Shown: positions 7,176 to 14,939 of the stretch, one piece after another
Layout: each line of letters begins with the position of its first letter
How positions within the stretch are numbered: the stretch's first letter is position 1
Source of the DNA: Deltaproteobacteria bacterium
GTDB taxonomy: Bacteria > Myxococcota > Myxococcia > Myxococcales > 40CM-4-68-19
Direction: 5' to 3'
Assembly (NCBI GenBank): GCA_005879505.1
Contig: VBKQ01000123.1
Span: forward strand, 1 to 16,879
Length of the DNA: 16,879 nt
Program-made: the position numbers and the translations under genes
Notes under the pieces: generated by a model
Databases searched by the model: none
The model's input: only the letters and a program-made list of their open reading frames with translations
Told to the model about the DNA's origin: nothing

Positions 7176-8208
7176 TCAGCTTCCGGAGGCCCGCTTGGGT
7201 ACTGCGGGCTTCGAGGGCTCCGGTTTCGCGGCCGGGCTCTTCTTCGGCACCCCGTTCCGATCCGCGAACTGCCGGATGATCTCGTCCATCTCGTTCTGGG
7301 CCTTGCGCACGAGCTGGGCGCGATCGTGGAAGGTGAGGAACGCGCTCTTGAAGCCGGCCACCAGGATGTTGCGGATGTCGCAGGTAGAACTTGAACGGGT
7401 GCGATGCCATGTCCGCGACGGCGCCGGTCTGGACGTTGCTGGAGGGGCAGCACTCGATCGGGATGCGGTGGTCGTTGACGTAATTGAGCAGATCGCCGTC
7501 CTCGCGCAGCCGCACGCCGTGGCCGATGCGGTGCGCGCCACAGTAGTGCAGCGCCTGGGCGATGGAGGGCGGGCCGTAGGCCTCGCCGGCGTGGACGGTG
7601 CAGTTGATGTTGTTGTTCAGGATGAGCTGAAACGCTTCCTGGTGGTCCTTGGCGGGATTTCCGTGCTCGGCGCCGGCCAGGTCGAAACCGAGCACCCCGC
7701 GGTTCTTGTACGCGACGGAGAGCTCGGCGAGGCGCAGCGAGGTATCCGGGCTCATGTTGCGGATGCCGCAGACCAGCACCCCCGCGAGGATGCCCGTCTC
7801 CCTCGTCGCGGCGCGCAGGCCCTCGAGGACCGCTTCGACCACCACGGTCGGTTTCAGGCCTTTCTGCAGATGCAGCACCGGCGCGTAGCGCACCTCGATC
7901 AGCTTGCAGTTCTCCGCAGCAGCGTCGATGGCCAGCTCGTAGGCAGCGCGATAGAGCGCCTCCTCCGTCTGCAGGACGCTGAGGGTGATGTCGAAGCCTT
8001 TCAAGTACTCCTCGAGGCTGCCATGCCGCTCGCCGATCTTCATCGACTTCGCGAGCCCGTCCTCGCTGTCGGCGGGAAGCCGGATGCCCTGCTGCTCGGC
8101 CAGCTCGAGCATGGTGCGCAGCCGCAGCGACCCGTCGAGATGGCAGTGCAGGTCGGTCTTCGGGAGGGCGTGGAGCAGCTCGTCCGTGACGGTGACGTCG
8201 GGGATCAT
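7176..8208 (-). pseudogene. add: Adenosine deaminase, internal deletion with frameshift
   Basis: Codons 1-275 from ATG 8208 encode a good adenosine deaminase: zinc ligands H21 and H23 in DLHCHLDGSLR, H206 and E209 in VHAGEAYGPPS, and H230 in HRIGHG. After HPFKFY the frame is lost at about 7383. The normal C-terminus resumes immediately in another frame as CDIRNILVAGFKSAFL and runs to TGA at 7176-7178. By comparison with the family, roughly 35 residues are missing between the two halves, including the (S/N)TD(N/D) motif whose Asp completes the zinc/active site. Even with the frame restored the enzyme should be inactive. The C-terminus carries a Lys/Pro/Ala tail. The rest of the gene shows no decay, so a recent deletion or an assembly error is likely. 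Intact, it would convert adenosine to inosine. Confidence 0.85.
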
Positions 8209-8260
8209 CTTCCCACGGATCTAACGCATCTGCAGGGCCGGATCACGCTATCTTCCCGCC

Positions 8261-8581
8261 ATGACCTGGCTCGCGCTAAAGCTGTCCTCGTGGTTGATCC
8301 ACGCACTGGTGGTGATGGTGTCGGTGGCGGCGGTGTCGAAGGGAAACCCGAAGAACACGCTGCCTCGCGCGCTGCTCGTCACGGTCCTCGTCGCGGTGCT
8401 GGTGACGCCGTTCGCCTGGTTCTGGTTTCTGTTGGTGCCCGGGATCATCGCGCTGGTGGCGTGGTTTCTCGTGTACACCATCGCGTACGACATCGGATTC
8501 GGGCAGGCTTTCGCCGCGGGGTTGGTCCAGGTCGCCCTCGGGCTGTTCGTCGACTACCTGCTGCCGCCGCGCATGTGGTAG
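8261..8581 (+). CDS. Small hypothetical integral membrane protein
   Basis: A 106-residue, strongly hydrophobic protein that I cannot assign to a named family. Four candidate membrane helices are visible at about 5-26, 36-52, 54-77 and 80-101. A short polar loop (SKGNPKNTLPR, around 26-36) separates the first two and carries most of the positive charge. There is no signal peptide cleavage site and no enzymatic motif. ATG at 8261 begins directly with an amphipathic-to-hydrophobic segment. TATCTT six bases upstream of the ATG may be a -10 element, but no matching -35 is seen. It is divergent from the broken add gene and converges on the helicase gene. Coding is supported by the clean codon pattern and membrane profile; function is unknown. 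Confidence 0.75.
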   Translation: MTWLALKLSSWLIHALVVMVSVAAVSKGNPKNTLPRALLVTVLVAVLVTPFAWFWFLLVPGIIALVAWFLVYTIAYDIGFGQAFAAGLVQVALGLFVDYLLPPRMW

Positions 8582-8616
8582 CGCCGGCCGCGGCGAAGGC
8601 GGCTCAGGCGCTATTC
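8579..8616 (+). repeat. Dispersed intergenic repeat, copy 2 (after membrane-protein stop)
   Basis: Begins at the TAG of the small membrane-protein gene and resembles bases 389-425 in sequence and placement. Both lie at a convergent junction, immediately after a stop codon. Shared parts are TAGC, GGCCGC, CGAAGnCGGCTnA, GCG and CTATT. This copy forms the stronger hairpin annotated at 8581-8611. Confidence 0.4.
8581..8611. terminator. Stem-loop at convergent junction, possible bidirectional terminator
   Basis: Outer arms GCGCC (8581-8585) and GGCGC (8607-8611) enclose inner arms GCCGC (8587-8591) and GCGGC (8599-8603), giving 10 GC pairs with a 1/3-base bulge and a 7-base loop. It lies exactly between two convergent genes. 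There is no T-run on either side, so intrinsic termination is unproven; it may only stall polymerase or protect 3' ends. Confidence 0.45.
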
Positions 8617-8617
8617 A

Positions 8618-11125
8618 TCACGCCGGATCGATGAACCGGGCGAGCACCTTCTTCAGGCCGACCCCCGGACCGAACCGGACCACCAGCTTGCGGGTGAGCC
8701 CTTCGCCGTCGGCATCCTCGACGGTCCCGATCCCGAAGCTCGGATGCTTCACGCGCGCCCCGAGCCCCAGACCGCCCACGCCCGGGGCCGCCTGCTTCAC
8801 CACCGGTTTCGAGGCCGGGTCGTACCGCGATTCCCGCATCTTGTTGCGCGCGGGGAGCGGCCCCTGCTCGCCGTATCGGGGCCGCTGGTCGAACTCGTCG
8901 TAGAACACGTCCTTGCGCGCCCGTTCCTGCATGGGCGAAAGGCGGTCCAGCGCGGCCAGGCCGTCGGTCAGGTCGGGCGGCAGCTCGCTCACGAAGCGGG
9001 AGGGAAGGTTGTACCGGAGCTCGCCGAACAGCGACCGGCAGCGCGCGAGCGAGAGCGTCAGCCGCTTGCGCGCCCGCGTCATTCCCACGTAGCAGAGCCG
9101 CCGCTCCTCGGCCATCTCCGCGGGATCCTCCTCGCCGGACGCCAGTGGACCGGTCTGCCCCAGCGAACGGGAGGAGGGAAAGACCCGTTCCTCGAGCCCG
9201 GTCATCCAGACCGCGTCGAACTCCAGGCCCTTCGCGGCATGGAGCGTCATCAGCGAGACCCGATCTCCGCCGCCAGCGGCGTCGGCGTCACCGACGAGCG
9301 CGAGCTGCTCGAGGAATCCGAGCAGCGGGGTATCTGCGCGCCCGTCCTCGTCGTCCGGAGCGGCCGCCGCCAGCGCCGCGAGGGCGTCGGGCCGGTCGCC
9401 GGGTGGATGGTCTGACGCCTGCGGGCTTCCCAGCGACCCCGGGGCCGAACGGACGGCCCGGAGGTACTGGGCCCGGGTTTGCGTCAGCGGATTCGGGACC
9501 ACGGGTTTGGGTTCCAAGCTCGGCGCTTCGCTTGGCGTCGTGTCTGCCGGAGCGGCCGTGTCGCCCGCCCACGCGCGGTCGAATTCGCGCGCGGCACCCA
9601 CCAACTCGAGGAGGTTCTCGAGGCGCTCTTCGCCCTCCTCCCCCTCGAGGCGCAGACGATCCGCGTACCCGGTCTCCGCGATCACGCGCTCGATGGCTTT
9701 GGCGGCTCCGTCATCCGCCGCCACGCCCGCGCGCAGTTTCTCGATCAGCGCCTTGAACGGCGCGATCTTCGTCCGCGCATTCGCCGGCATCTCCGGATCG
9801 TCCGAGCTCAACGCCTCCCAGAGCGAGAGCCCCTGCCGGTTCGCGGAGGCCCGCAGGTGCTCGACGGTGGTATCGCCGATCCCTCGCGGCGGGGTGTTGA
9901 TCACGCGCAGCAGATCGCCGTCGGAGCGCGGGTTGATGCAGAGCCGCAGGTATGCCGCGATGTCCTTCACTTCGGCCCGATCGTAGAACGACCGCCCGCG
10001 CACTACCCGGTAGGGGATGCGCCGCGCGCGCAGCGCGTCTTCCAGCGCGCGCGACTGGGCGTTCGCGCGGTAGAAGACCGCCATCTCCGCATACGACGTT
10101 CCGCGCGCGTTCTCCGCGTAGAGGTCGGAGGCGACCCGCCCGCCCTCGGCGCGCTCGTCCTCGGCAACGAATACGCGCACCTTCTCGCCCTCCCCGGCCG
10201 CCGTCCAAAGCTTCTTCTCCGCCCTCCGCTCGTTCTTCTCGATGATCGCGTGCGCCGCGGCGAGGATGCGGCCCGAGCTGCGGTAGTTCTGCTCGAGCCG
10301 CACCACCTTGGTGCCTTTGAAGTGCTTGGGGAAATCGAGGATGTTGTCCACCTCGGCCCCGCGCCAGCGGTAGATGGACTGGTCGTCGTCGCCCACGACG
10401 CAGAGATTTCCGTGCACGGAGGCGAGCAGGCGGAGCAGGTGGTATTGGGCCGGATTGGTGTCCTGGAACTCATCCACCAGGATGTGCCGGAACCGCCCTG
10501 CGTACGTGTTCAAGATATCCGGGCGCTTGTGGAAGAGCTCGGCGACCCTGACGATCAGGTCCCCGAAGTCGACCGCGTTCGAGGCCTGCAGGGCGGATTG
10601 ATACCGCTGGTAGACCTTGAGCGCGGTCCTGCCGGGCACATCGTACTCGGCGACCCGGACGTCCGCCGGAAGCAGGCCGGCGTTCTTCCAGCGATCGATG
10701 CGGGAGAGGTGCTGGCGCGCGGTCCCGACGTCGAATCCCAGATCGCTGGTGGCTCGCTTCGCCTCCGCCAGCTGGTCCGCGTCATCGTAGATGGCGAAGC
10801 TCCGCGTGAGCCCGAGCGCCTCGGCCTCGCGGCGCAGGATTCGCGCTCCCGCGGCGTGAAAGGTCGCCACCCAGAGGCGCTGCGAGTCCGGCCCGACCAG
10901 CTTCTCCACGCGCTCCCGGAGCTCTCCCGCCGCCTTGTTGGTAAAAGTGACCGCGAGGATCTCCGGGGCGCGCGCGAGGCGTTCCCGCATCAAATACGCG
11001 ATGCGGTGCGTGAGCACGCGCGTCTTGCCGGAGCCGGCGCCCGCCAGGATGAGCAGGGGCCCTTCGCCGTGGCGCACGGCTTCGAGCTGCGGCGGGTTCA
11101 GGACCTTGGCGAGCGGATCGGACAC
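8618..11125 (-). CDS. pcrA: UvrD/PcrA-type superfamily 1A DNA helicase
   Basis: An 835-residue 3'-5' ATP-dependent helicase of the UvrD/Rep/PcrA family, acting in excision repair and removal of RecA or stalled polymerase. Motifs in order: I AGAGSGKT (28-35), Ia TFTNKAA (60-66), II DEFQDTN (218-224), III DDQSIYRWRGA (247-257), IV EQNYRSS (278-284), V TLHAAKGLEFD (627-637) and VI YVGMTRAR (679-686). The C-terminal 50 residues (GARVKHPSFGIGTVE) form the Tudor-like tail of PcrA/UvrD. GTG at 11125 gives VSDPLAKVLNPPQ, the usual short lead to the Q motif. An ATG at 11158 would overlap the rnj start and leave no promoter space. A Pro/Ala/Asp-rich stretch at about 520-598, before motif V, looks like an insertion in domain 2B. 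Confidence 0.94.
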   Translation of the reverse strand: MSDPLAKVLNPPQLEAVRHGEGPLLILAGAGSGKTRVLTHRIAYLMRERLARAPEILAVTFTNKAAGELRERVEKLVGPDSQRLWVATFHAAGARILRREAEALGLTRSFAIYDDADQLAEAKRATSDLGFDVGTARQHLSRIDRWKNAGLLPADVRVAEYDVPGRTALKVYQRYQSALQASNAVDFGDLIVRVAELFHKRPDILNTYAGRFRHILVDEFQDTNPAQYHLLRLLASVHGNLCVVGDDDQSIYRWRGAEVDNILDFPKHFKGTKVVRLEQNYRSSGRILAAAHAIIEKNERRAEKKLWTAAGEGEKVRVFVAEDERAEGGRVASDLYAENARGTSYAEMAVFYRANAQSRALEDALRARRIPYRVVRGRSFYDRAEVKDIAAYLRLCINPRSDGDLLRVINTPPRGIGDTTVEHLRASANRQGLSLWEALSSDDPEMPANARTKIAPFKALIEKLRAGVAADDGAAKAIERVIAETGYADRLRLEGEEGEERLENLLELVGAAREFDRAWAGDTAAPADTTPSEAPSLEPKPVVPNPLTQTRAQYLRAVRSAPGSLGSPQASDHPPGDRPDALAALAAAAPDDEDGRADTPLLGFLEQLALVGDADAAGGGDRVSLMTLHAAKGLEFDAVWMTGLEERVFPSSRSLGQTGPLASGEEDPAEMAEERRLCYVGMTRARKRLTLSLARCRSLFGELRYNLPSRFVSELPPDLTDGLAALDRLSPMQERARKDVFYDEFDQRPRYGEQGPLPARNKMRESRYDPASKPVVKQAAPGVGGLGLGARVKHPSFGIGTVEDADGEGLTRKLVVRFGPGVGLKKVLARFIDPA
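9436..9465. repeat. Imperfect palindrome within the pcrA insertion region
   Basis: Arms 9436-9447 and 9454-9465 pair at 10 of 12 positions around a 6-base loop (AACGGA), with GGGCCG/CGGCCC next to the loop. It lies in the coding stretch for the low-complexity insertion of the helicase (about residue 560). This could be the remnant of a small in-frame repeat element or chance in GC-rich DNA. Confidence 0.4.
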
Positions 11126-11156
11126 GGGCAGGAAGTCATAACCCGAAAACGTTACC
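11126..11156. promoter_or_regulatory. Divergent promoter region between pcrA and rnj
   Basis: Thirty-one bases separate the helicase GTG from the rnj ATG. The stretch is richer in A/T than its surroundings. TATGAC on the minus strand (about 11138-11133) could be a -10 for the helicase, and CATAAC on the plus strand could serve rnj. No good -35 is found for either, so this is only a candidate. Confidence 0.25.
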
Positions 11157-12851
11157 ATGCCCGCCGTGCCATCCACGCCCGCTCCGGTCCGCATCATCCC
11201 GCTCGGCGGCCTCGGCGAGGTCGGGATGAACTGCATGGTGGTGGAGTCGGGCGGCGACCGGGTGGTGATCGATTGCGGTCTGATGTTCCCGAACGCGGAG
11301 CAGGCGCTCGGCGTCGAGGTGATCGCTCCGGACCTCGCGTACCTCAGGGCGGCGGGAAAGGTCGATGCCATCCTGCTCACGCACGCGCACGAGGACCACG
11401 TCGGGGCGCTGCACTACCTGTTGCGCGAATTCCCGGAAGCGACGGTCTGCGGCACCCGGTTCACGCTGGCGGTGGTGAAGGAGAAGCTCGCCGAGCAGGG
11501 GATCGCCGCCGATCTGCATGCGGTCGAGCCGCGCACCATGGGCATGGTCGGCAACCACATCGATTTCGAGCCCCTCCAGGTCACGCACAGCGTGCCAGAC
11601 GCGGTCGGATACGCCCTGCTCACCGAGGCGGGCCTGGTGATCCACACCGGCGATTTCAAGGTCGACTGGAGTCCCGTGGACGGAAAGCTCCTGGACGTGC
11701 GGCGCTTCGCCGAGCTGGGCGAGACCGGCGTGGCCTGCCTGCTCTCCGATTCCACCAACGCCGAGCGCGAGGGCACCACGGCCAGCGAGCGCGAGGTGGG
11801 CGAGTCGCTGATGCGCATCTTCGCGGGGCCGATGGCCAAGGGCCGCATCGTGGTGGCGATGTTCGGCTCGAACATCCACCGCGCGCAGAGCGTCGTCCGG
11901 GCGGCGCTGGCGCAGAACCGCAAGATCGTCCTGCTCGGCCGCTCGATGCAGACCAACGTCCGGCTGGCGCTCGACCTCGGATACATCCGCTGCCCGCCCG
12001 ACTCGTTCGTCGATCCCGAGGCCGCCGGCCACTTCCCGGGGCGAGAGTTGGTGATCCTCTGCACCGGGGCGCAGGGGGAGCCCCGCAGCGCGCTGGCCCG
12101 GCTGGCGCTCGGCGAGCATCCGACGGTGCACCTGGAAAAGAACGATCTGGTGATCCTCTCCAGCCGCGTGATCCCCGGCAACGACCGCACCCTCGGCAAC
12201 ATCATCGACCATCTGATGCGACGGGGATGCCGGGTCATGTCCAGCAGCACGGGCTCGACCGAGCTGGTACACACGAGCGGTCATGCCTGCCAGGGCGAGC
12301 AGCGGATGATGATCGACCTGGTGCGTCCGCGCAGCTTCGTCCCCATCCACGGCGAGTACCGCATGCTCGCAGCGCACGCGCGCACCGCGGAGGCGGCGGG
12401 CGTGAGCCCCCTGGCCTGCGTGATCGCGGAGGATGGCGACGCGGTGGAGCTGCGCAAGGACGAGATCGTCGCGGTGGTCCCGAACGCGGTGTCCGCGGGC
12501 CGGCTGTACCTCGACGCGCGGGGCGGTTTCGCCGACGTCGGCGAGGTCGCGCTGCGGGACCGCCAGCTTCTCGCCGAGACCGGCATGCTGGTCTGCCTCT
12601 GCGTCCTGGATCACAAGAGCGGCGAGGTTGTGCGCGGGCCGGAGCTCTTGGGAAAAGGCGTCGCCGGCCTCGACGAATCGCGGCTGGCGCAGGCGCGCCA
12701 GGCGGCGCTCGACGCGCTCGCCGAGCTCGCTCCCGCCCAGCGCACCGATCACGGAATGGTGGAAGAGGCCCTCCGCCGAGCCGTGCGCTCCGTCTGGAGG
12801 AAGGGCCTGGAGAAACGGCCGATGGTGCTGCCGGTCGTCCTGGAGATGTGA
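11157..12851 (+). CDS. rnj: Ribonuclease J (metallo-beta-lactamase / beta-CASP RNase)
   Basis: A 564-residue protein with the full RNase J architecture. The metallo-beta-lactamase core opens with VRIIPLGGLGEVGMN and has the zinc motif HAHEDH (76-81), then HTGDFKVDW and LLSDSTNAEREG. The beta-CASP insert includes LLGRSMQTN, CTGAQGEPRSAL and SSRVIPGNDR. The core resumes with TSGHACQGEQ and IHGEYRML, and a C-terminal domain of about 110 residues follows. RNase J has both endonuclease and 5'-3' exonuclease activity in mRNA decay and rRNA maturation. The SGHACQ block differs slightly from the more usual SGHASQ/SGHGGQ, but the metal-binding His is kept. It lies divergent from pcrA and one base before yajQ. 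GTG 11166 is a possible alternative start. Confidence 0.95.
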   Translation: MPAVPSTPAPVRIIPLGGLGEVGMNCMVVESGGDRVVIDCGLMFPNAEQALGVEVIAPDLAYLRAAGKVDAILLTHAHEDHVGALHYLLREFPEATVCGTRFTLAVVKEKLAEQGIAADLHAVEPRTMGMVGNHIDFEPLQVTHSVPDAVGYALLTEAGLVIHTGDFKVDWSPVDGKLLDVRRFAELGETGVACLLSDSTNAEREGTTASEREVGESLMRIFAGPMAKGRIVVAMFGSNIHRAQSVVRAALAQNRKIVLLGRSMQTNVRLALDLGYIRCPPDSFVDPEAAGHFPGRELVILCTGAQGEPRSALARLALGEHPTVHLEKNDLVILSSRVIPGNDRTLGNIIDHLMRRGCRVMSSSTGSTELVHTSGHACQGEQRMMIDLVRPRSFVPIHGEYRMLAAHARTAEAAGVSPLACVIAEDGDAVELRKDEIVAVVPNAVSAGRLYLDARGGFADVGEVALRDRQLLAETGMLVCLCVLDHKSGEVVRGPELLGKGVAGLDESRLAQARQAALDALAELAPAQRTDHGMVEEALRRAVRSVWRKGLEKRPMVLPVVLEM

Positions 12852-12852
12852 C

Positions 12853-13350
12853 ATGCCGAGCTTCGACATCGTCAGCAAGGTGAACGAGCAGGAAGTCGAC
12901 AACGCGTTCCAGCAAGCCCGCAAGGAGATCGATCAACGGTACGACTTCAAGGGGACGGAGACGTCGCTGGAGAAGATCGCCGCGCCGGAGAAGGGGCTGA
13001 AGATCCGCAGCACCACGGAGCAGCGCCTGGAGGCCGCGCGCGCGGTGTTGGTGGAGAAGATGGCCAAGCGCGGCGTCCCGCTGCGCGGGCTCAAGTACGG
13101 AGCCCTCGAGCAGAGCGGAAAGCACGTCTCGCAGGTGCTCAGCTTCGTGCAGGGGATCGAGACGGAGAAAGCGAAGGCGATCGTCAAGGCGATCAAGGAC
13201 AGCAAGCTCAAGGTCCAGGGATCGATCCAGGGCGACGCCGTCCGCGTCTCCGGCAAGAGCCGCGACGATCTGCAGGCAGTGATCCAGATGGTGCGCGGCA
13301 AGCAGGACGAGTTGAAGGTGGATCTGGGATTCGAGAATTTTCGGGACTGA
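12853..13350 (+). CDS. yajQ: YajQ family nucleotide-binding protein (UPF0234)
   Basis: A 165-residue protein, matching the family length of about 163. Diagnostic features are the N-terminus MPSFDIVSKVNEQEVDNAF, the RYDFKGT motif around 39-45 and the C-terminal DLQAVIQMVRGKQ. YajQ has two ferredoxin-like domains. Members bind nucleotides or tRNA in vitro, and a Xanthomonas homologue is a cyclic-di-GMP-binding transcription co-regulator. The role here is not known. ATG 12853 follows the rnj stop by a single base, with GGAG inside the rnj 3' end as ribosome-binding site, so the two genes should be co-transcribed and probably coupled. Confidence 0.95.
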   Translation: MPSFDIVSKVNEQEVDNAFQQARKEIDQRYDFKGTETSLEKIAAPEKGLKIRSTTEQRLEAARAVLVEKMAKRGVPLRGLKYGALEQSGKHVSQVLSFVQGIETEKAKAIVKAIKDSKLKVQGSIQGDAVRVSGKSRDDLQAVIQMVRGKQDELKVDLGFENFRD

Positions 13351-13499
13351 CGGTTCCGGCCGACGATCCGTCGAAGGGCGCCGCGGCCGCGAAATACGAT
13401 AGCTTCGGCAGGCGAGCCCGGTACGCTGTAGCCGAAAGGCGCACACGCGCGGGCTGGATTCCGGGGCGCGGTCTGTTATACGGGCCCTTTGCAGCACCG
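13351..13499 (+). other. yajQ-rimO intergenic region with possible rimO promoter
   Basis: A 149-base gap. TATACG at 13477-13482, preceded by TG at 13474-13475, resembles an extended -10, with a start site expected near 13489 and a short leader to the rimO ATG. No clear -35 is present. TTCGGC (13404-13409) and GCCGAA (13431-13436) form a 6-bp inverted repeat with a 21-base interior. There is no convincing intrinsic terminator after yajQ, so read-through into rimO is possible. Confidence 0.3.
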
Positions 13500-14915
13500 A
13501 TGAACAAGACCGCCCTTCCAGCACAGCCTTCGCTGTACCTGCTCTCGCTCGGCTGCCCGAAGAACCGGGTGGACAGCGAAGTCATGCTCGGCAGCCTGCT
13601 GGACGAGGGATACCAGCTGGTCGACGACGCCCGCGAGGCGGAGGTGATCCTGATCAACTCCTGCGCCTTCATCGGAGAAGCAAAGCAGGAGTCGATCGAC
13701 GCCATCCTCGAGCACGCGCAGCTCAAGGAGACCGGCCGGTGCAAGGCGCTGGTCGTGGCCGGCTGCCTCACCCAGCGCTACGCGGACGTGCTGCAGCAGG
13801 AGATGCCCGAGGTCGATTATTTCGTCGGCACCTCCGCGTATCCCCGGATCGCGCAGATCCTCAAGGGCGAGCGCGATCGCGCGGTCATTCCGGACCCGGA
13901 TTACATCGCGGACAGCCGCACGCCGCGCCGCAACTCCATGCCGCGCTGGACCGCGTATGTGAAGATCAGCGAGGGCTGCGACAACAAGTGCACCTTCTGC
14001 ATCATCCCCAAGCTGCGCGGCCTGCAGCGCAGCCGGCCCATCGCCGACATCGTGGCGGAGGCGCAGCGGCTCGTCGCCGAAGGAGCCGTGGAGCTGAACC
14101 TGGTCGCGCAGGACCTGACCGCGTACGGTCACGACCTTCCCCACCGCCCGAAGTTGCACGATCTGCTCGAGGCCCTCGCGGACGTGCCCGCGCGCTGGAT
14201 TCGACTGCATTATGCATATCCTCGCGACTTCCAGGACGCGCTGATCGACGCGTTGGCGAAGCAGCCCAACCTGGCGCGCTATCTGGACATGCCGCTGCAG
14301 CACATCAGCGATCCGGTCCTGCGCAGGATGAAGCGCGGCCGCGATTCCGCGTGGGTGCGCAGACTCGTACGCAGGCTTCGCGACCGCGTGCCGGACCTGA
14401 CCTTCCGCACGAGCTTCATCGTCGGCTTCCCGGGCGAGACCGAGGAGCAGTTCCAGGAGCTCTGCGACTTCGTCGAGGAGATGCGCTTCGAGAAGGTGGG
14501 GGTTTTCCAGTTCTCGCGCGAGGAAGGAACGGAGTCCTTCGCTCTCGACGGCCAGCTCCCCCAGCGCGTCAAGGCGCAGCGGCAGAAGAAGCTGCTCGGC
14601 ATCCAGCGCAAGATCAGCAAGGCGCACCAGCAGCGGCTGGTCGGGCGCGCCATCGACGTCCTCATCGAAGGAGTCTCGGAGGAGACAGATCTTCTCCTTG
14701 AAGGCCGCTGGATGGGACAGGCGCCGGAGATCGACGGCAAGGTGTACGTCAACCGCGGTCAGGCGAGCGCCGGCGAAATCGTGCGCGTCGAGATCGAGCA
14801 GGCGGGCGACTACGACCTGGTCGGCGGCATCGCAGGCGCGGAGGGGCCGGCGCAACAGCTCGGCGCCCTTCGCGCGGCCCCGCAGCGTCCGCGCTTTCCC
14901 ATCCTCTCGCACTGA
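13500..14915 (+). CDS. rimO: Ribosomal protein S12 methylthiotransferase RimO
   Basis: A 471-residue radical-SAM methylthiotransferase that adds a methylthio group to the conserved aspartate of ribosomal protein S12. The N-terminal UPF0004 domain holds three cysteines for one 4Fe-4S cluster: C19 (LSLGCPKNRVDSE), C55 (NSCAFI) and C89 (AGCLTQRY). The radical-SAM domain has the CxxxCxxC motif C160/C164/C167 in EGCDNKCTFCIIP, followed by RGLQRSR. A TRAM domain fills the C-terminus (from about 380), with a 25-residue extension. LGCPKNRVDSE and the IIPKLRG variant separate RimO from MiaB. ATG 13500 is eleven residues before the conserved strand. It has no visible Shine-Dalgarno. It converges on the anti-sigma gene with a 24-base gap. 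Confidence 0.96.
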   Translation: MNKTALPAQPSLYLLSLGCPKNRVDSEVMLGSLLDEGYQLVDDAREAEVILINSCAFIGEAKQESIDAILEHAQLKETGRCKALVVAGCLTQRYADVLQQEMPEVDYFVGTSAYPRIAQILKGERDRAVIPDPDYIADSRTPRRNSMPRWTAYVKISEGCDNKCTFCIIPKLRGLQRSRPIADIVAEAQRLVAEGAVELNLVAQDLTAYGHDLPHRPKLHDLLEALADVPARWIRLHYAYPRDFQDALIDALAKQPNLARYLDMPLQHISDPVLRRMKRGRDSAWVRRLVRRLRDRVPDLTFRTSFIVGFPGETEEQFQELCDFVEEMRFEKVGVFQFSREEGTESFALDGQLPQRVKAQRQKKLLGIQRKISKAHQQRLVGRAIDVLIEGVSEETDLLLEGRWMGQAPEIDGKVYVNRGQASAGEIVRVEIEQAGDYDLVGGIAGAEGPAQQLGALRAAPQRPRFPILSH

Positions 14916-14939
14916 TCGAGGCCGTCTGCCGCCGGACGA

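Noticed and set aside
3760..8208. One uninterrupted 4.4-kb minus-strand frame (1482 codons) joining adenosine deaminase to GH57
   Set aside because: The middle third is glgC read in the wrong frame, Arg/Pro/His-rich and without family similarity. The join exists only because the deleted add gene reads on into a stop-free alternative frame in GC-rich DNA.
9479..12883. A plus-strand frame of 1134 codons opposite pcrA and over rnj
   Set aside because: It is antisense to clear helicase motifs and then an off-frame reading of RNase J. Composition is Arg/Gly/Pro-rich, typical of shadow frames.
13349..13373. GACGG/CCGTC inverted repeat after yajQ as a terminator
   Set aside because: Five pairs around a 14-base interior and no T-run; expected by chance at this GC content.
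13476..14912. A 478-codon minus-strand frame opposite rimO
   Set aside because: It mirrors rimO codon by codon and has no recognisable domain; rimO has all six cluster cysteines and a TRAM domain.
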